A stretch of 64,000 nt of DNA from Prinsepia uniflora (lineage: Eukaryota; Streptophyta; Magnoliopsida; Rosales; Rosaceae): the NCBI GenBank assembly GCA_032719365.1, contig CM064871.1, positions 74,442,383 through 74,506,382 of the forward strand, written 5' to 3'. The position numbers and the translations under genes were made by a program. Below, piece by piece: positions 10,460 through 22,160 of this stretch. Position 1 is the stretch's first letter. Each line of letters starts with the position of its first letter. The notes beneath the pieces are model-generated. The model made no database searches. It saw only the letters and a list, made by a program, of their open reading frames with translations, and was not told where the DNA came from.

Positions 10460-10927
10460 CTAAAAATGAATATTCCCATTGGCTAATAAGATTCCCTTGA
10501 AAACATCCAACAAAGGCAATACCAAAGCAGCTGTAGAAAATGGCACGCTAAGTGTAACAACAGCAAGCATTCCCAAAGCCACGCAAGGCCTTGTGTTCAT
10601 CAATTGGGTTTGCAACAATCCCACCCCCTCGCACACGTCCGAATTGTAATCTGCATAATATTTCTTCTCCCATTGCATCCAATCCGACGGAGGTTGTTGA
10701 CCCTCGCGCATGTCCGTCATCATCTTCATATCGTGAATTCGCATTCGGAGAACAATCATGTCTTCATCAACAAGTTTACCATCGTAATTATCATGACCTC
10801 GTGATGCTGAAATTTTCATGGGACGTCTCCTTTGGATTTCGAGCAGACCCGTCTTCGTGTTCCGATGACACAGCGGCCGTGGTGGAGCTGAGTGAACAGA
10901 CGAGGAGATTGGCATTGTGCTTGACAT
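10460..10927 (-). CDS. Uncharacterised plant membrane protein, paralogue B (155 aa)
   Basis: This is an intronless frame encoding a protein clearly related to the one at 7527-7979. It shares LVDEDMIVLRMRIHDMKM, PPSDWMQWEKKYY, LLQTQLMNTRP and a C-terminal hydrophobic span of about 25 residues. The open frame continues upstream to an ATG at 11068, but I start the protein at the ATG at 10927 for two reasons. The length then agrees with the paralogue (155 against 150 residues), and a TATA box at 10995-11002 lies between the two ATGs. The N-terminal 50 residues are Ser/Arg-rich and may target an organelle. Function is unknown. Confidence 0.82.
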   Translation of the reverse strand: MSSTMPISSSVHSAPPRPLCHRNTKTGLLEIQRRRPMKISASRGHDNYDGKLVDEDMIVLRMRIHDMKMMTDMREGQQPPSDWMQWEKKYYADYNSDVCEGVGLLQTQLMNTRPCVALGMLAVVTLSVPFSTAALVLPLLDVFKGILLANGNIHF

Positions 10928-10994
10928 TGTTACAAAGCTTGAAACCGATTTGATGATGTGTTTGTGTTTGTTTCGGACAAGGTTAGGTTGTACA

Positions 10995-11002
10995 ATTTTA
11001 TA
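10995..11002 (-). promoter_or_regulatory. TATA box of paralogue B
   Basis: TATAAAAT is read on the minus strand about 70 bp before the chosen ATG at 10927. It lies inside the longer open frame that starts at 11068 and so argues against that longer start. Confidence 0.65.
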
Positions 11003-11591
11003 GAGGGAGAGGAGAGACCGCGTGGGAGTGACACGTGGAGTTTGGCGCGTGACAAGAGTGAACCCCACAATGAAGTTTCTTTTTTTAAAGCAAACTTTGA
11101 TGCGACGCCAATCTAATTCCCTATCTCTTTAAGCAACCTATGTTTTAGCGCGTCCGCAGCCACCGCCCTTTTGATTTTATTATTCATATTTTCGTTTTCT
11201 TTTTCGACTTTTGAGCTCAATGAAATATTACAAAATAGTTCAGATTAATATTATTATGTTCCCGTCGTTATACAGGTGGAAAATAATTTATCTTTTTGTC
11301 ACCGTTTATTATTCAGGTGAAAAAATAATTTATTTTTCTATATTTTAAAATTTGTTAATAATTATTTGCTTCTATTATGTTCCGTGATTAGATACACAAT
11401 CAGACATTAGGAAAATCATGAAAGCTATATGGATGGAAAATGACAATAATAGAAAGCTGCCCTACACGGTTTAGGTTGGGATGATGGACTGTTCTTTCAT
11501 TATCAATTACAACCGAACACACAACAACATTATCTAAATCCTTTGTGTGGGACCCTCTTATGTTGGTTTACTGAGAATGCAAATAACCGGC
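11003..11591. other. Intergenic DNA upstream of paralogue B
   Basis: No gene is supported. ACACGTGG at about 11032-11039 (plus-strand reading) is an ABRE/G-box type motif close to the TATA box of paralogue B. A short near-repeat, GGTGGAAAATAATTTATCTTT against GGTGAAAAAATAATTTATTTTT, occurs at about 11275-11335. Confidence 0.5.
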
Positions 11592-12615
11592 GATGAAAAT
11601 ATCGACAATTTCATCGATATATCGGTAAATTTGACCGATGATACATAAGAAGATAAATATCGACAATTTCGTCAATATATCGGTAAATTTGACCGGCGAT
11701 ACATAAGAAAAAATATCGACAATTTCGCCGATATATCGGTACATTTGACCGGCGACACATAAGAAGGGGAAAAAAATTGAGCGAAATATTGACATTTTTC
11801 TTTATTTTAAGCCCATCGATCTCCTTATTTCATTAAACGATCGAGATAGGAACAAATTTCATGAAAATCGGACGTAAAACCATTGAGTTACAGCCAGGTC
11901 ATGCCGCACGGTCAAAAAACCCGAAAAACGGACCCCGCGCAGGGTAGAAGATGAGTGTTTTAAGTTAGTAAGTGTACTTTATATATTATTTGGTTGAGTA
12001 AAACTTCAATTAGGCTTGTTAGTTGAGTTGGTTGTGGATTGTTTTCATTTAAAAATAGTTGCACCTACCCGTGTTCGACCCTTTTTTTTTTTTCTCATTT
12101 ATTCCTTATTTTGAACTATATTTGTCATTTTTCCCAATTTTAAATATATCAATCTTTTCCAATTTTTAAACAAAGATTGACTATATTTTTTTATCTTTTT
12201 TTTTTTCCAATTTTAAATATATTTACGCATTTTATAATTTTTCTTTCATTCAATTTTTTTTATGCTTATTGTTATGTTTTAAATTATATTAATATTCAAT
12301 TATAGTAATTCACTTCAATTTATGTTTATGTTTAACTTTTATATTACTAGTCATCGGCAGAATCCTTTTGTGTCATATTATTCATCATATATTTATCACA
12401 TCAAAGTCATTTTATAGTTTTTATTAGTCATATATAACCATCATTGGGTATTTAAATTCTTTCCAAAATTTCATTTCAAATTTCTAACTTTTAGACCGAA
12501 TTTCTGTCATTTTTGTTAAACGTAAACGATATCGATATTGATACCGATATTTGAGGCGAGATATCCGTAAATTTGATTAGCGATATATCCGTCGATATCG
12601 ATATTTTTATCATTG
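11592..12615 (+). mobile_element. 'cgatatatcg' interspersed element, copy 2 (about 1 kb, non-coding)
   Basis: The left end reads GATGAAAATATCGAC and the reverse complement of the right end reads GATAAAAATATCGATATCGA, so both ends are imperfect terminal inverted repeats full of ATATCG phrases. Inside are three tandem units of about 62 bp at 11595-11765, each with CGACAATTTCGTCGATATATC-like text and ACATAAGAA. A conserved core at 11765-11970 follows, then a tRNA-like module at 12019-12081 and T-rich tails. No protein is encoded. Copy 1 at 1165-1858 is in the opposite orientation. The superfamily is unknown; a MULE- or hAT-derived element are both possible. Confidence 0.75.
12019..12081 (+). repeat. 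tRNA-like module (A- and B-box pair) inside the element
   Basis: TTAGTTGAGTTGG at 12019-12031 resembles a tRNA A box (tRNAs often read TAGCTCAGTTGG) and GTGTTCGACCC at 12071-12081 resembles a B box. The same pair occurs twice in copy 1 on the other strand. It is likely a SINE-derived or captured Pol III promoter. Confidence 0.5.
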
Positions 12616-13444
12616 TCAAGAACCGATTACAAGAAAGAAGAGAATATCTCATCAAGTGCTATCAAGAAGGAGAATATTTTAAAATAAGAAAAAATTATTA
12701 TAATAAACCTCCAAAGATTTGACATAAATTTCATTATTAATAACAAATATCCATGAACTATACCTAATTGCACATAGACCATTATTTCGTTAAAATTGTT
12801 TTTTTAAATACGGTTGTACAATTTCCTCCATTCAACATGAAGGAAATTCAAAATTTACCTTTATTTTATACTTATAAATGCACTTGAAAAAAACATTTTA
12901 CTCTTATTTTAAAAAAAATAGTTTTAAATTTTAACAGACGAACTATCATGGCACATTTAGACATAATTCAAATACGTCTACAACTAATAATGAAGTTCAA
13001 GAACAATAGAATAAAATTAATGTTAAATTCAAAGGCATCGAACTACTAATAATGAAATTCATAGAACATATAAATAAAATTGATGTAAAATTCAAGAGCA
13101 GTTGCAACAATTCTCCCTTCAAAGTAAATATGCAAATTTTGGGAGACTAGTGATAACGAACTAACAAAAGTATATTCGTATTTAAAAGATGAGAATGAAA
13201 AATAAGATAAAATAAGCCCGGTAGATTTTGGATATATATAAGAATGACAACATATTGTTGTTATGCATGTTGCATAATCATAATGCATAGAAATGAGCAC
13301 AATGCTGATTGGATCAGGAAAGGCATGAGGCTCCTTTATTGGTATTTGCTATTTTGCTAACATATCTCCTTTACTTAGCACCTGTATGAAATAAATGAGT
13401 AAATAGTGGTACATCTGATAATAACACTACGAATGCCCAAGTAA
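12616..13444. other. AT-rich spacer and 3' flank of ABCG7
   Basis: No gene is supported. Two near-identical phrases, AATAATGAAATTCATAGAAC and AATAATGAAGTTCAAGAAC, occur at about 12987-13060 in decayed short repeats. The last 100 bp should contain the ABCG7 3' UTR and poly(A) site. Confidence 0.5.
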
Positions 13445-16400
13445 TTACAAACCTTCAAGGATAAATGGAGGGGCTTGGTCAATTTGAGGAGGTGATGATT
13501 CAAGCTGTGGCTGGTTTAATTCAACTTGATCCACTGTTTCGGGTTCTTCATTTGGCTGGGGTTCGTATTGTTCGGGATTCAAAGGCTCAAGCGGCAAGTT
13601 TGTTGGGATTTGGTCAAGAGATGCGGCCTCCAATTGCTGGTATTTCGGTTTGTTTTTCTGGAGGAGAAGGTAGGTGGTGCAATACCAGAACAATAGTATT
13701 CTACTTTGAGCTACCATTGTATCCCTTATGTGACTTCCTCCAAAGGAGATCCGTTCAAGTGCCTGTAAATTAAGAAACGGTGTTGGAAGGTAAGCATTAG
13801 ATATAAAAACGAAACACCAAGAGCTAGATATGGTTGTAGATCGAGGAAGTATTTTCCTATCAAATGATACTAAGTGAACTTTAAAGACTGACCATATTTG
13901 CATATACTCATTAAAGTACAAAACTAGGGTATTAGTGTTCAGGATTTAAGCCTATGCTTCTAAGATTCAAGAGAGGATACTCCATTCTCTTGAAAGTTAA
14001 GCGGTTCTCCCGTACCTGTTCTCCATTTCGAATGTCGTACGAATTCTGATGATCAAATTCAAGACCCCTAAACTCATTGATGCAAAGACCTTGAAAAGCC
14101 CTGAAAGTATACAAGCAATATGCATTTGTAAGGTAAAGAGAAACAAGACTTAATTGCATCCTTTCATCTATCTAAGCTATCAATAGATCTTTGGTCTTAC
14201 CATCGGATTAGAGACACATGAGGAATCCAACGAAAGATTATTGGTGTATTCTTTGCATTTACATAATAGCCTCCAAATACGATAAAAACTGTCATAAGAG
14301 AGGGTCCAACAGCCATGGCTGCTTCAGTGGTAGGAACCATAGCACCAACAGTAAGACCCATAGCAGATGCCGCAAAAGATTCCACAGTCACAATACCACA
14401 AAACTTTCCGAATCTAAAAGGCAGCAAAAATTGTCAGTGATCTTAACCAGCCCACCCTTCAGAGTCCAAAATGTTAAGATATGGATGTAAACAAGCAATG
14501 AACCAGCATATAAGTATACATCCAATATTCAATTCCTTCTATTTTCCACTCCCAACACATTGATACTAAAAGGAAAAATTGGTAAAGACATGATTCTTTA
14601 AAGGGTTGTGTATTCTTACTGAATCCCGATATATGTCGATGAACTTTTGCAAAGAAACACCTCTCTCAACTTATTCATAATATAAAGTCTACAATCAAAT
14701 TTAGTGATATCAGTTTCCATGTGTCTATCCGTCTATTAAAGAATTATTTCCAATTTCATAGGGGTTCATATTGAGTGTTCAGGTGTGATTCTAGGGTTAC
14801 CAGAGATTTCTTAGTGCATCTCATACAGATGTTAGACAATTTTTATTCACCATGTTAAAAAACTCTACTTCAATAAAATTAGGACACTTTTATCAAGGAC
14901 TTCAGAAACCTGGATAAAGTCGGATGAAGACGTGCCATGGGGTACAAAACGGCGCCAAACATTAATGGAAATGCTGATCCAACAGGAATCTCGGCCAATA
15001 ACTTAGAAAGAAGATAGGGTCCTAATGTATAAGACCCTTTTGCATGCTCTCTATTTACTATTGAACGCTCCTTCGGGAACACACCCACAGTCTTCGTGAG
15101 AGCAGCCATTGCTGTGTTTATTGCAGCAACCTGAGATATAATAGCCATAAATACGCCAAAACATTATATAAGAGACATTGGTATTCAATAACATCAATTA
15201 GTCAAAATAAGTATACACTCCTCTTAAAAATCACAGTCCGTGCGCATGTAATTGTCCAAAGTGAACGGTAAAAGAAACCATCACACCTGAAGCAATCCCA
15301 TTCTGTCTTGTATTGATGTCTGAGATCTTCCCATTTTCCAAAAGACTGACCCAAATATTATCGCTGATGCAATTGACATTCTTGCCCGCACTTTATTTGT
15401 TGGCCCATCACGAGAAGCCTAATCAGTTGTTCAGAGGAAGTAATGAGATGGAATCCATAACTGGAGTTGTAATAAAGAAACAACCCAGTTCTTAGTGCAA
15501 ACCTGGTTATACACATGAGTATCTATGCTATGCCAACATGGACTTAAAAGTGTGGGTGGGATGTTGATAACGAGTTATATTGTTATAAAGCTTTCTGACA
15601 TGATAAAAGGAAGCAACTATATACTCCTTATGCCAAAGGGAATTAATACATTGTAATACTTTAAGCTCATATCTTGGATAGTTTTTTTGAGACAAGCTTT
15701 AGTTTTACTAAGTGCCCTAGTAAAAGTACTTGCCTGCATCCACGCACGCCTTAGGAGCAACCGGAATTGCCTCCACCAACCTCCCTTCTTCTGAACTCTA
15801 TTTTTCTTGCCCACCGTCGTTTTGTTATTGGACACTTGCTTTATTGCAGTCGGAGTGGCATAAAGAAGTAGTGATGATTGTTGTGAAAATGACTTAACGA
15901 GAGAATCTATTCTTTTCTGAGAAGAGTAGACACTTTCAGCAGAACTGTAATCAGTGGATATAAGATCAGCAAGAAACTCGGCGGGGTTCACATGATCTGG
16001 GCAATAGTACCTGTTGAACAAATCATTTATTCGTCAATACTTTAACAACTTAATGCTACAGCTTTAAACATTGTCTTCCTTTTACAAAATCATACAGGAG
16101 TCATAAGAAGTAGGAAGACGGGTGCATGCAAATATTCTGAAAATCCAATGAGGGCCTAGGGATATTTAGACAAAAGACCAAAAGTTGATTTCTTTCTACA
16201 ACTAGTAAGAAAAATCTTGTGACCAAAGCAGGAAATCAAAATCTCAAGAACTTAAGGTTTAAACCACCTAACTATTATGAAGAATTTAAAAGTACACGCA
16301 TGGTATATTAACAAAAGACAGCATATGGTACGAGATATAATCACCAACCCAAATTTAGAGAAGTATGCCAGTGGTTCCTCATGTGCAGGCCCAGCATAGA

Positions 16401-17838
16401 CAAGTGCACCCTCTGTTAGCAACACAATGTCATCAAATTTACTATACACAGAACTCCTTGGCTGATGTATGGAGCAGATAACAGTATGTCCATCCTGAGC
16501 AAGCTGTCGGAGGGTTTCCATCACTTTCTCTGCCTGGAAGGCATCGAGCCCTAGAAACACCACAGGTATATTTTGTTAAAGATGAAAATAAAAAGTCAGT
16601 TTCCTGCTTCTATGAGAAATGAAGAGACCATCTCCTAAGGTGTTGAGAAATAAAAAAATATGCAGCAACAGTCTTCTACTCGTAATTGTTTGAAAGAAGG
16701 GCTTCGTTACCACTTACCAGTAGTGGGTTCGTCAGCAAATATAACAGAGGGGCTGGCAATTAGCTCGCATGCTACAGACAAACGCTTCTTTTCACCCCCA
16801 CTAATTCCCCGGACTTTCGCATCGCCAACAATAGTATCAGCACAACCAATCTTTTGCATTAAAGAAAACAAAGCAGTCACCCAAAAATGAAAATGAACTA
16901 AATAAGGTCACAATCACAACCGATTAATCAAATTACTAAACCAGTAGATTCAGTACGTAAAGAAACATTGAATTTCATGGATACCATGTAATCTTACCAA
17001 TCCCAGCTTGAACAATAGACTGTTCACATACTCTAATCTAGCTTCCGAGGATGATATCTCCGGAAGCTGCAGCTCCGCCGCAAGAGATAACGTCTCTCGC
17101 ACCGTCAGCTGCGAGAAAAATAGGTCCTCCTGTCTCACATAAGCCAACCTTAACCACCCAAAAGAAAAGAAAAAGAGATTTAGACAAATGAGAACCACAG
17201 AATAACCACAAATTCTAGATAGACCAGTGAACAAGCACTCGAGCAGATAAACAAACATCTTACTTATACGCTTTGTTTGGAGTTGGATTTCCATTGATCT
17301 CCAGTAGACCTGATAGACGTAACCGCGTTGACGCAGTTAACTGACCAGCAAGTACATTAAGCAGCGTCGTCTTTCCTGAACCTGACGGCCCCATAATCGC
17401 TAGCAGTCTCCCTGGTTTCGCTTCTCCGCTTACATTTTTAAGCAGAAGCCGTATCTAGGCAATGAAAAGAACGAATATTATACATTCAATCATGCACATT
17501 TTCTCAAGGACCAAACAAGTACTAACGGGAAAGTCCATTCGAAAAATGTATAAATGGAAACTCACTGATGTTGAGGACTTGTCAGAGAGAGAGCAGTTGA
17601 TGTTGCGCCACCGGATTGTAACCGGTACCACTTTTCCAACAGCTGGAGTTTCGCCTTTGTGGTCTATCGCGTCATTGCCATTGTCGTCGTCGTCAGTCTC
17701 CGGCAAGAGTGCTGGGCCAGGGCCGGAGAAGAGGCGGATCAAGAGAGCAGCGGCCACAGCAGCTAGAGCCTGGCCCAAGCCGCTGCCTCCGAAGCCCAAA
17801 ACCATCTGCCCGACTTTTTTCCCGCTTAACTGAACCAT
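13445..17838 (-). CDS. ABCG7: ABC transporter G family member 7 (half-size, WBC7-type), 11 exons, 731 aa
   Basis: Exons in transcript order are 17838-17566, 17454-17264, 17148-16998, 16850-16718, 16550-16349, 16010-15734, 15418-15287, 15130-14910, 14413-14201, 14100-14016 and 13762-13445. The joined frame is open and gives 731 residues, close to the family length. The nucleotide-binding domain shows Walker A GPSGSGKTT (113-121), signature ISGGEKK (221-227), Walker B VIFADE (241-246) and H-loop His278. The C-terminal half is the ABC2-type membrane domain, and the tail is acidic and proline-rich. The order NBD then TMD is that of ABCG half-transporters, which work as dimers; the cargo of ABCG7 is not known. 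I start at the second in-frame ATG (17838) because the family begins there; the upstream ATG at 17877 would add 13 residues. Intron 6 uses a GC donor, and intron 5 the weak donor GTTGGT. It is divergently paired with the EAF gene. Confidence 0.93.
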
Positions 17839-18338
17839 TTCAGCGACAATCACTAGACGTCTCTTCTGTTCTGTCACAACTGGAGCTCAACGCCTGGGTT
17901 CTGAACGGAGATAATTCAATTCAGAGTGCAAACTACGGCGTCGTTTTGGAAAAATCGTTTTAGAGACTAGTTTCCCAGGAGCGACGCGTGTCCTTTTTGA
18001 GGATAAGAGCAGGTAGCGAAAGTCTACTGAAATTACAAATGGGCTTGGCGTAACAAAGCCCAATCGGTGTTTGTAATTGACAAGTATTTAGATTCGGGGC
18101 TCCGATGCACGAATCGGGTTGGTGCGAATCGAACAGATATATCAGCTGTCTCAGTGAAAGACGGTTTCGCTGTCTTTGAGACCATGTCCGCCTCCGTCTT
18201 CTCCTTCTTCTCCTGAGCGCGTTGGTTCGTTCCTCTAATAAGGTAAAGCCGAAGCTATTATCACTCAGATCATCTTGCCATGTTAGCAAGGTGTGGACCT
18301 CACCCTTGAGTCTCCTGGACATAAGCCTTTCTCAAACA
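17839..18338. promoter_or_regulatory. Divergent promoter between ABCG7 and the EAF gene
   Basis: Only 500 bp separate the two start codons, which face away from each other. No TATA box stands out for either side, but a CTCCGTCTTCTCCTTCTTCTCC pyrimidine tract lies at about 18190-18215, typical of plant leader sequences on the EAF side. Shared or coordinated control is an inference. Confidence 0.55.
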
Positions 18339-20799
18339 ATGGCGAACTCCAAGGAAGAGCCCAAGACCGGCCCTCAGCCCGATCAGTGGTACAATCTAAC
18401 CCTAGGCTCGTCCTTTAAAGACGACTCATCCAACAAGTACTGCACCCTGCGATGTAAGTCTTCTGCTACCTTTACGCCCTGTTTGGTTACCGAGAAAATC
18501 TGCCTTTGTTAATCGCTTTCGATTTTGATATTGAATGCAGACGAATTCAAACCGGCGTCGATTGACAAGTCGAAGCCTGGGACGCTCAAGAAGACGAAGG
18601 AAAATAGGGTTACGGTGGAATTTCAAAACAATCAATTGGGGAAACCGAATGTGACCTTCAAGGGAAGTAGCGAGGATTACAAGGACAACGACGCTGTATT
18701 GTTTTTTGATGGCCAGACGTTTCGGTTGGAGAGGCTTCACCGGGCCGTGAAGCAGCTTAGGCATGATCGTCAGCCCGGTGAATCAGCAGCTGGCAGCGCT
18801 CAGTCGGGGCCTGCCGTGGAGCCGCAGCTGTCTCCGGTTCCAGTCGGCAGAGCCCCCAAGCCAGTGATGCATCATCCTGGTAGAACTGCATTCCCTGCCT
18901 TGCCGGTGAGTTTTGGTTAATGCAAATTATGATCCAGGATTGCCTCTTTTGTTCTTTTATATAAATTTTAGGGGAATTTCATTCAGGTCTGCAGTGTCAA
19001 GCTATTAACCACCTTAAATCTTTTTAAACTTTGAAGTAAAAGAAGTTCAAGTTTCTGATTCTAAATCGTCTGTTGGCCTTGTTTAATACAGGTTCAGGTC
19101 GAACGCATCGATATTGGCGTGCCTGAGAATCCAGGTTTGTTTATACACATATCCTTCAAAGTTTTTGCTTCTCAAACTATCTGTTGGTGATTTTCTGAAG
19201 AGGGTTGTAGTGAAACTTCATGATGCATGATTAGATTTAAGTGCTCGCTGTAGGGTGAAGTAGTAGACATTGCTAGTTCTTCACTGCATGAAGCTCTATA
19301 TGCAAGTGAGAACAGTATAATGCATGCTGAGGGTATGCATTCTTTGATAAAACCAAATTCAATTTCGATAATGATTCGCTATTGCACTGAACTAGGTCTT
19401 ACAAAACCGGATCAAACCTTTTAGTATAAGGATCTTTGAAGTGGAATTTAAATTCTATAAGCTTTGAGCCATTCTAATTCTACGTGCTTTTTAAAATCTA
19501 CCGACGTGTAATTGTTTGATTCATGCTGAAATTGAGACCGTACGAAGTTAAGTTATGGCTGAACTTTCTTGTTCCGTTACTGAATTAATGCTTTCCTATT
19601 GGAGAAAGTCCATTTATTCCAATTATGAGCATTCATTCTGCCAAATGTTTTTGGTTTTTGCGTAAATAATCAATTACTTGGTGTCATGGACCTGGGTGCT
19701 TAGTTTATGCTTCATTGTTCAGTTGCAATACAGTCTTGGTGCACAATTTTGACGTAATACTTAGAGATGCACAATACTATTCACTACATGTTTGATATTA
19801 CCAACTTCAATTCAAATTCACATAGGCCCCTTAGAGCTTCCTCTCTTCTGCCCAATGGATCATATGTCTTGGTATGTAATTACAAAATTTGTACTAAAAT
19901 GAGTACCAATTTAAATATTACCATGCCAAACCCGTCCTAAATGGCCACTCTCACTTCAACTTGATTTGTTTATCTATTTCTTTGATCATGAAATGACTTT
20001 GTTCTGGACTGCACAAAGCATCTTTACTCGTTCTATTGTTTATTCAGTAAAAAGAAGAAGGAAAAAAAAAAGCAAAGCAATTGAGCAGCTTGATTCCCAA
20101 CCATATGACCAGTTGCCACTTGGCTGTCTGTCTTATGTCTTTGGCATGCCTATGCTTCTGCTACCTTGGCCTTCCTCCCGCCGTTAGGAGTTCTATTGAA
20201 AGCAATTAAGGAAAAAGTTTCCATCTTGCATATGGCTTATTCCTCTTATTCTGGTGCTGTATTAGACAGTTACTATCATTTCTCTATTGTGCTTGCCCTG
20301 TAATCATATATCCTTATGCTTCTTATGCTTTATTGGTTTTATAGTAACAGGTACAAAAACTGCCAATAAAGGAATCATTGCTCACTCATCTGATCAACCA
20401 AATGTCTCTGCTCCCTCGCCAGAACCTAGGAAGGATGACATTGACGAGCATCAAGAAATAGATATTGAAGATCTGTTTGGCAGTGTATCACCTGAAGATG
20501 GGAATGCCGGGGATGACGGAGCTAATGCTGGATTTGATATCAACATGCCACAACAAAATGAAAGTGATAATGAGATTGCCGACGTAGATGATAGTGGTGA
20601 TGAAGTTGATAAGGGGCCAAATGCTGCAGAAGCCCTTCGAGCCCAGGTGAATGCACAGGACGCAGGTGGGAGGGAATCACAGTCTTCATCTTCTAGCAGC
20701 AGCAGCGGCAGTGGTAGCAGCAGCAGCGGAAGTGGCAGTGGTAGCAGCAGCAGCAGTGATAATGAAGGTAGCGATGATGATTCTGTCAACTCCATCTGA
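18339..20799 (+). CDS. ELL-associated factor (EAF) family transcription elongation protein, 4 exons, 323 aa
   Basis: The exons are 18339-18453, 18541-18905, 19092-19134 and 20351-20799. All junctions are GT-AG and the joined frame is open. Residues about 10-115 form the EAF N-terminal domain (QWYNLTLGSSF, FKPASIDKSKPGTL, VTFKGSSEDYKDNDAVLFFDG, FRLERLHRAVKQLRH). The rest is low-complexity: Pro/Gly-rich, then acidic (DIEDLFG, DDSGDEVD), then a long Ser/Gly run encoded by AGC/AGT repeats near the C-terminus. In animals EAF proteins bind ELL and help RNA polymerase II elongate in the nucleus; the plant homologue is assumed to do the same. The last intron (1.2 kb) holds nothing I can name. In-frame ATGs upstream of 18339 (from 18222) are not used in my model because the conserved protein starts at MANSKEE. 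Confidence 0.9.
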
Positions 20800-22160
20800 G
20801 ATATAGGGTAACTCTCATCTTTCGCTCAAATTGTCCAAGGCAGTCCCAAATGTTGGATGTTCCCGGTGGTAACCGAAGCTCAAAGAAAAACAGAAGATAA
20901 TATATACACCGTTACTTATACGCCCCTTTCATTTCCTGCTATTCGCCTTATAAGTTTGTTATAAGTTTTACCCAATGGGTTACAACATTTCATTTGAAAA
21001 TATTGGACAATAAAAGAACAAAGTTTTGATGCATAAAATAGTTAAAAGAGTTTGGACTTAGGAGCTTTTGCCATTGTGTTTTTTATGCTTTGCGCTGGAC
21101 ATGCGATTGTGATGTCGGTTGGCATCTTTCAATTGCAGATTCATTTGTTGATTTAAATTACGCATTTAGGCCTATTACTGTATTGTATTGAATATTTTAA
21201 TCGGATAGGTTAATTTGTTTATCGAATAGACTGATTATATACTAGTGTTTAGTACTTTGTTGGATTAGAATACCGATTATATTATACGGGATGAATTATA
21301 TTATAGTAGTTGATGCAGAACATTTATATTTTCAATATTAATTATGTATGTTATTATTATTATGATTTATTATTTATTTTAATAATAATTATTATTATTA
21401 CTAGTTATTTAATTATTATTAATTATTATTTTTATCATTATTAGTATTTATTAAATTATTATTATTATTACACTTTTTAAGATTACTAATTATCCGACTA
21501 TTGAATACGGATAATTTTGAGATTATTATTTTAGCGTGTTTAAATCGTATAAAAATATTTAATCGTATTAATTTATACAATAATTAATTAATATGACTGA
21601 TATTAAATTCTAATTTTATACTATATTATTTTATCGAGTCTCTTAGCTACGCGTGACATTCCTTTACATCATTTTCTGCATAATTCCGTATTTATGTACC
21701 ACCAATTACTGCTTAAAAAAAATCCATCCTTTTTGGTAATTGGCAACCTAAAACCTACAATTCTACAAACCAAAGCTTTATTTATTTATTTTACTTTTTT
21801 TAAACCTACAAATCTTGAAAAATCCATTCTTGCCACCGTCATCACCCACGTCAGTGTTGACGATTGTATGTATAGTTGAATGCATCTCTCTATTTACACT
21901 CAATCAATTTGTTTTATTTTATTGCATCATACCGTATTTATAGAGTGCATTTTATTTATAAATACACAATAATTGAACTAGATGTCTCAAGATTTTGGGT
22001 CGGTTCACCAATGTCCAAACATGACTTCCAGCAAGCTTTCCCCAAAAAACCAAGGGAGGCGGCAGCGCCCAAGCTTGAACCAAGCTTGGCGATTAACAAT
22101 ATTTCATATATATTTTTAGGACAAATTATATTTTATGATTTGTATCTTATAACGGATTCA
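20800..22160. other. 3' flank of the EAF gene and AT-rich spacer
   Basis: No gene is supported. From about 21330 to 21480 the sequence is a degenerate (ATT)n microsatellite. The short frames at 21694-22271 are low-complexity and cross the start of the inverted repeat that follows. Confidence 0.55.

Noticed and set aside
10928..11068. Longer start of paralogue B at 11068 (202 aa)
   Set aside because: The added part has no counterpart in the paralogue and contains the TATA box at 10995-11002, so translation most likely starts at 10927.
20451..20795. Leu/Ser-rich minus-strand frame of 114 codons
   Set aside because: It is the reverse reading of the AGC/AGT repeats of the EAF gene.
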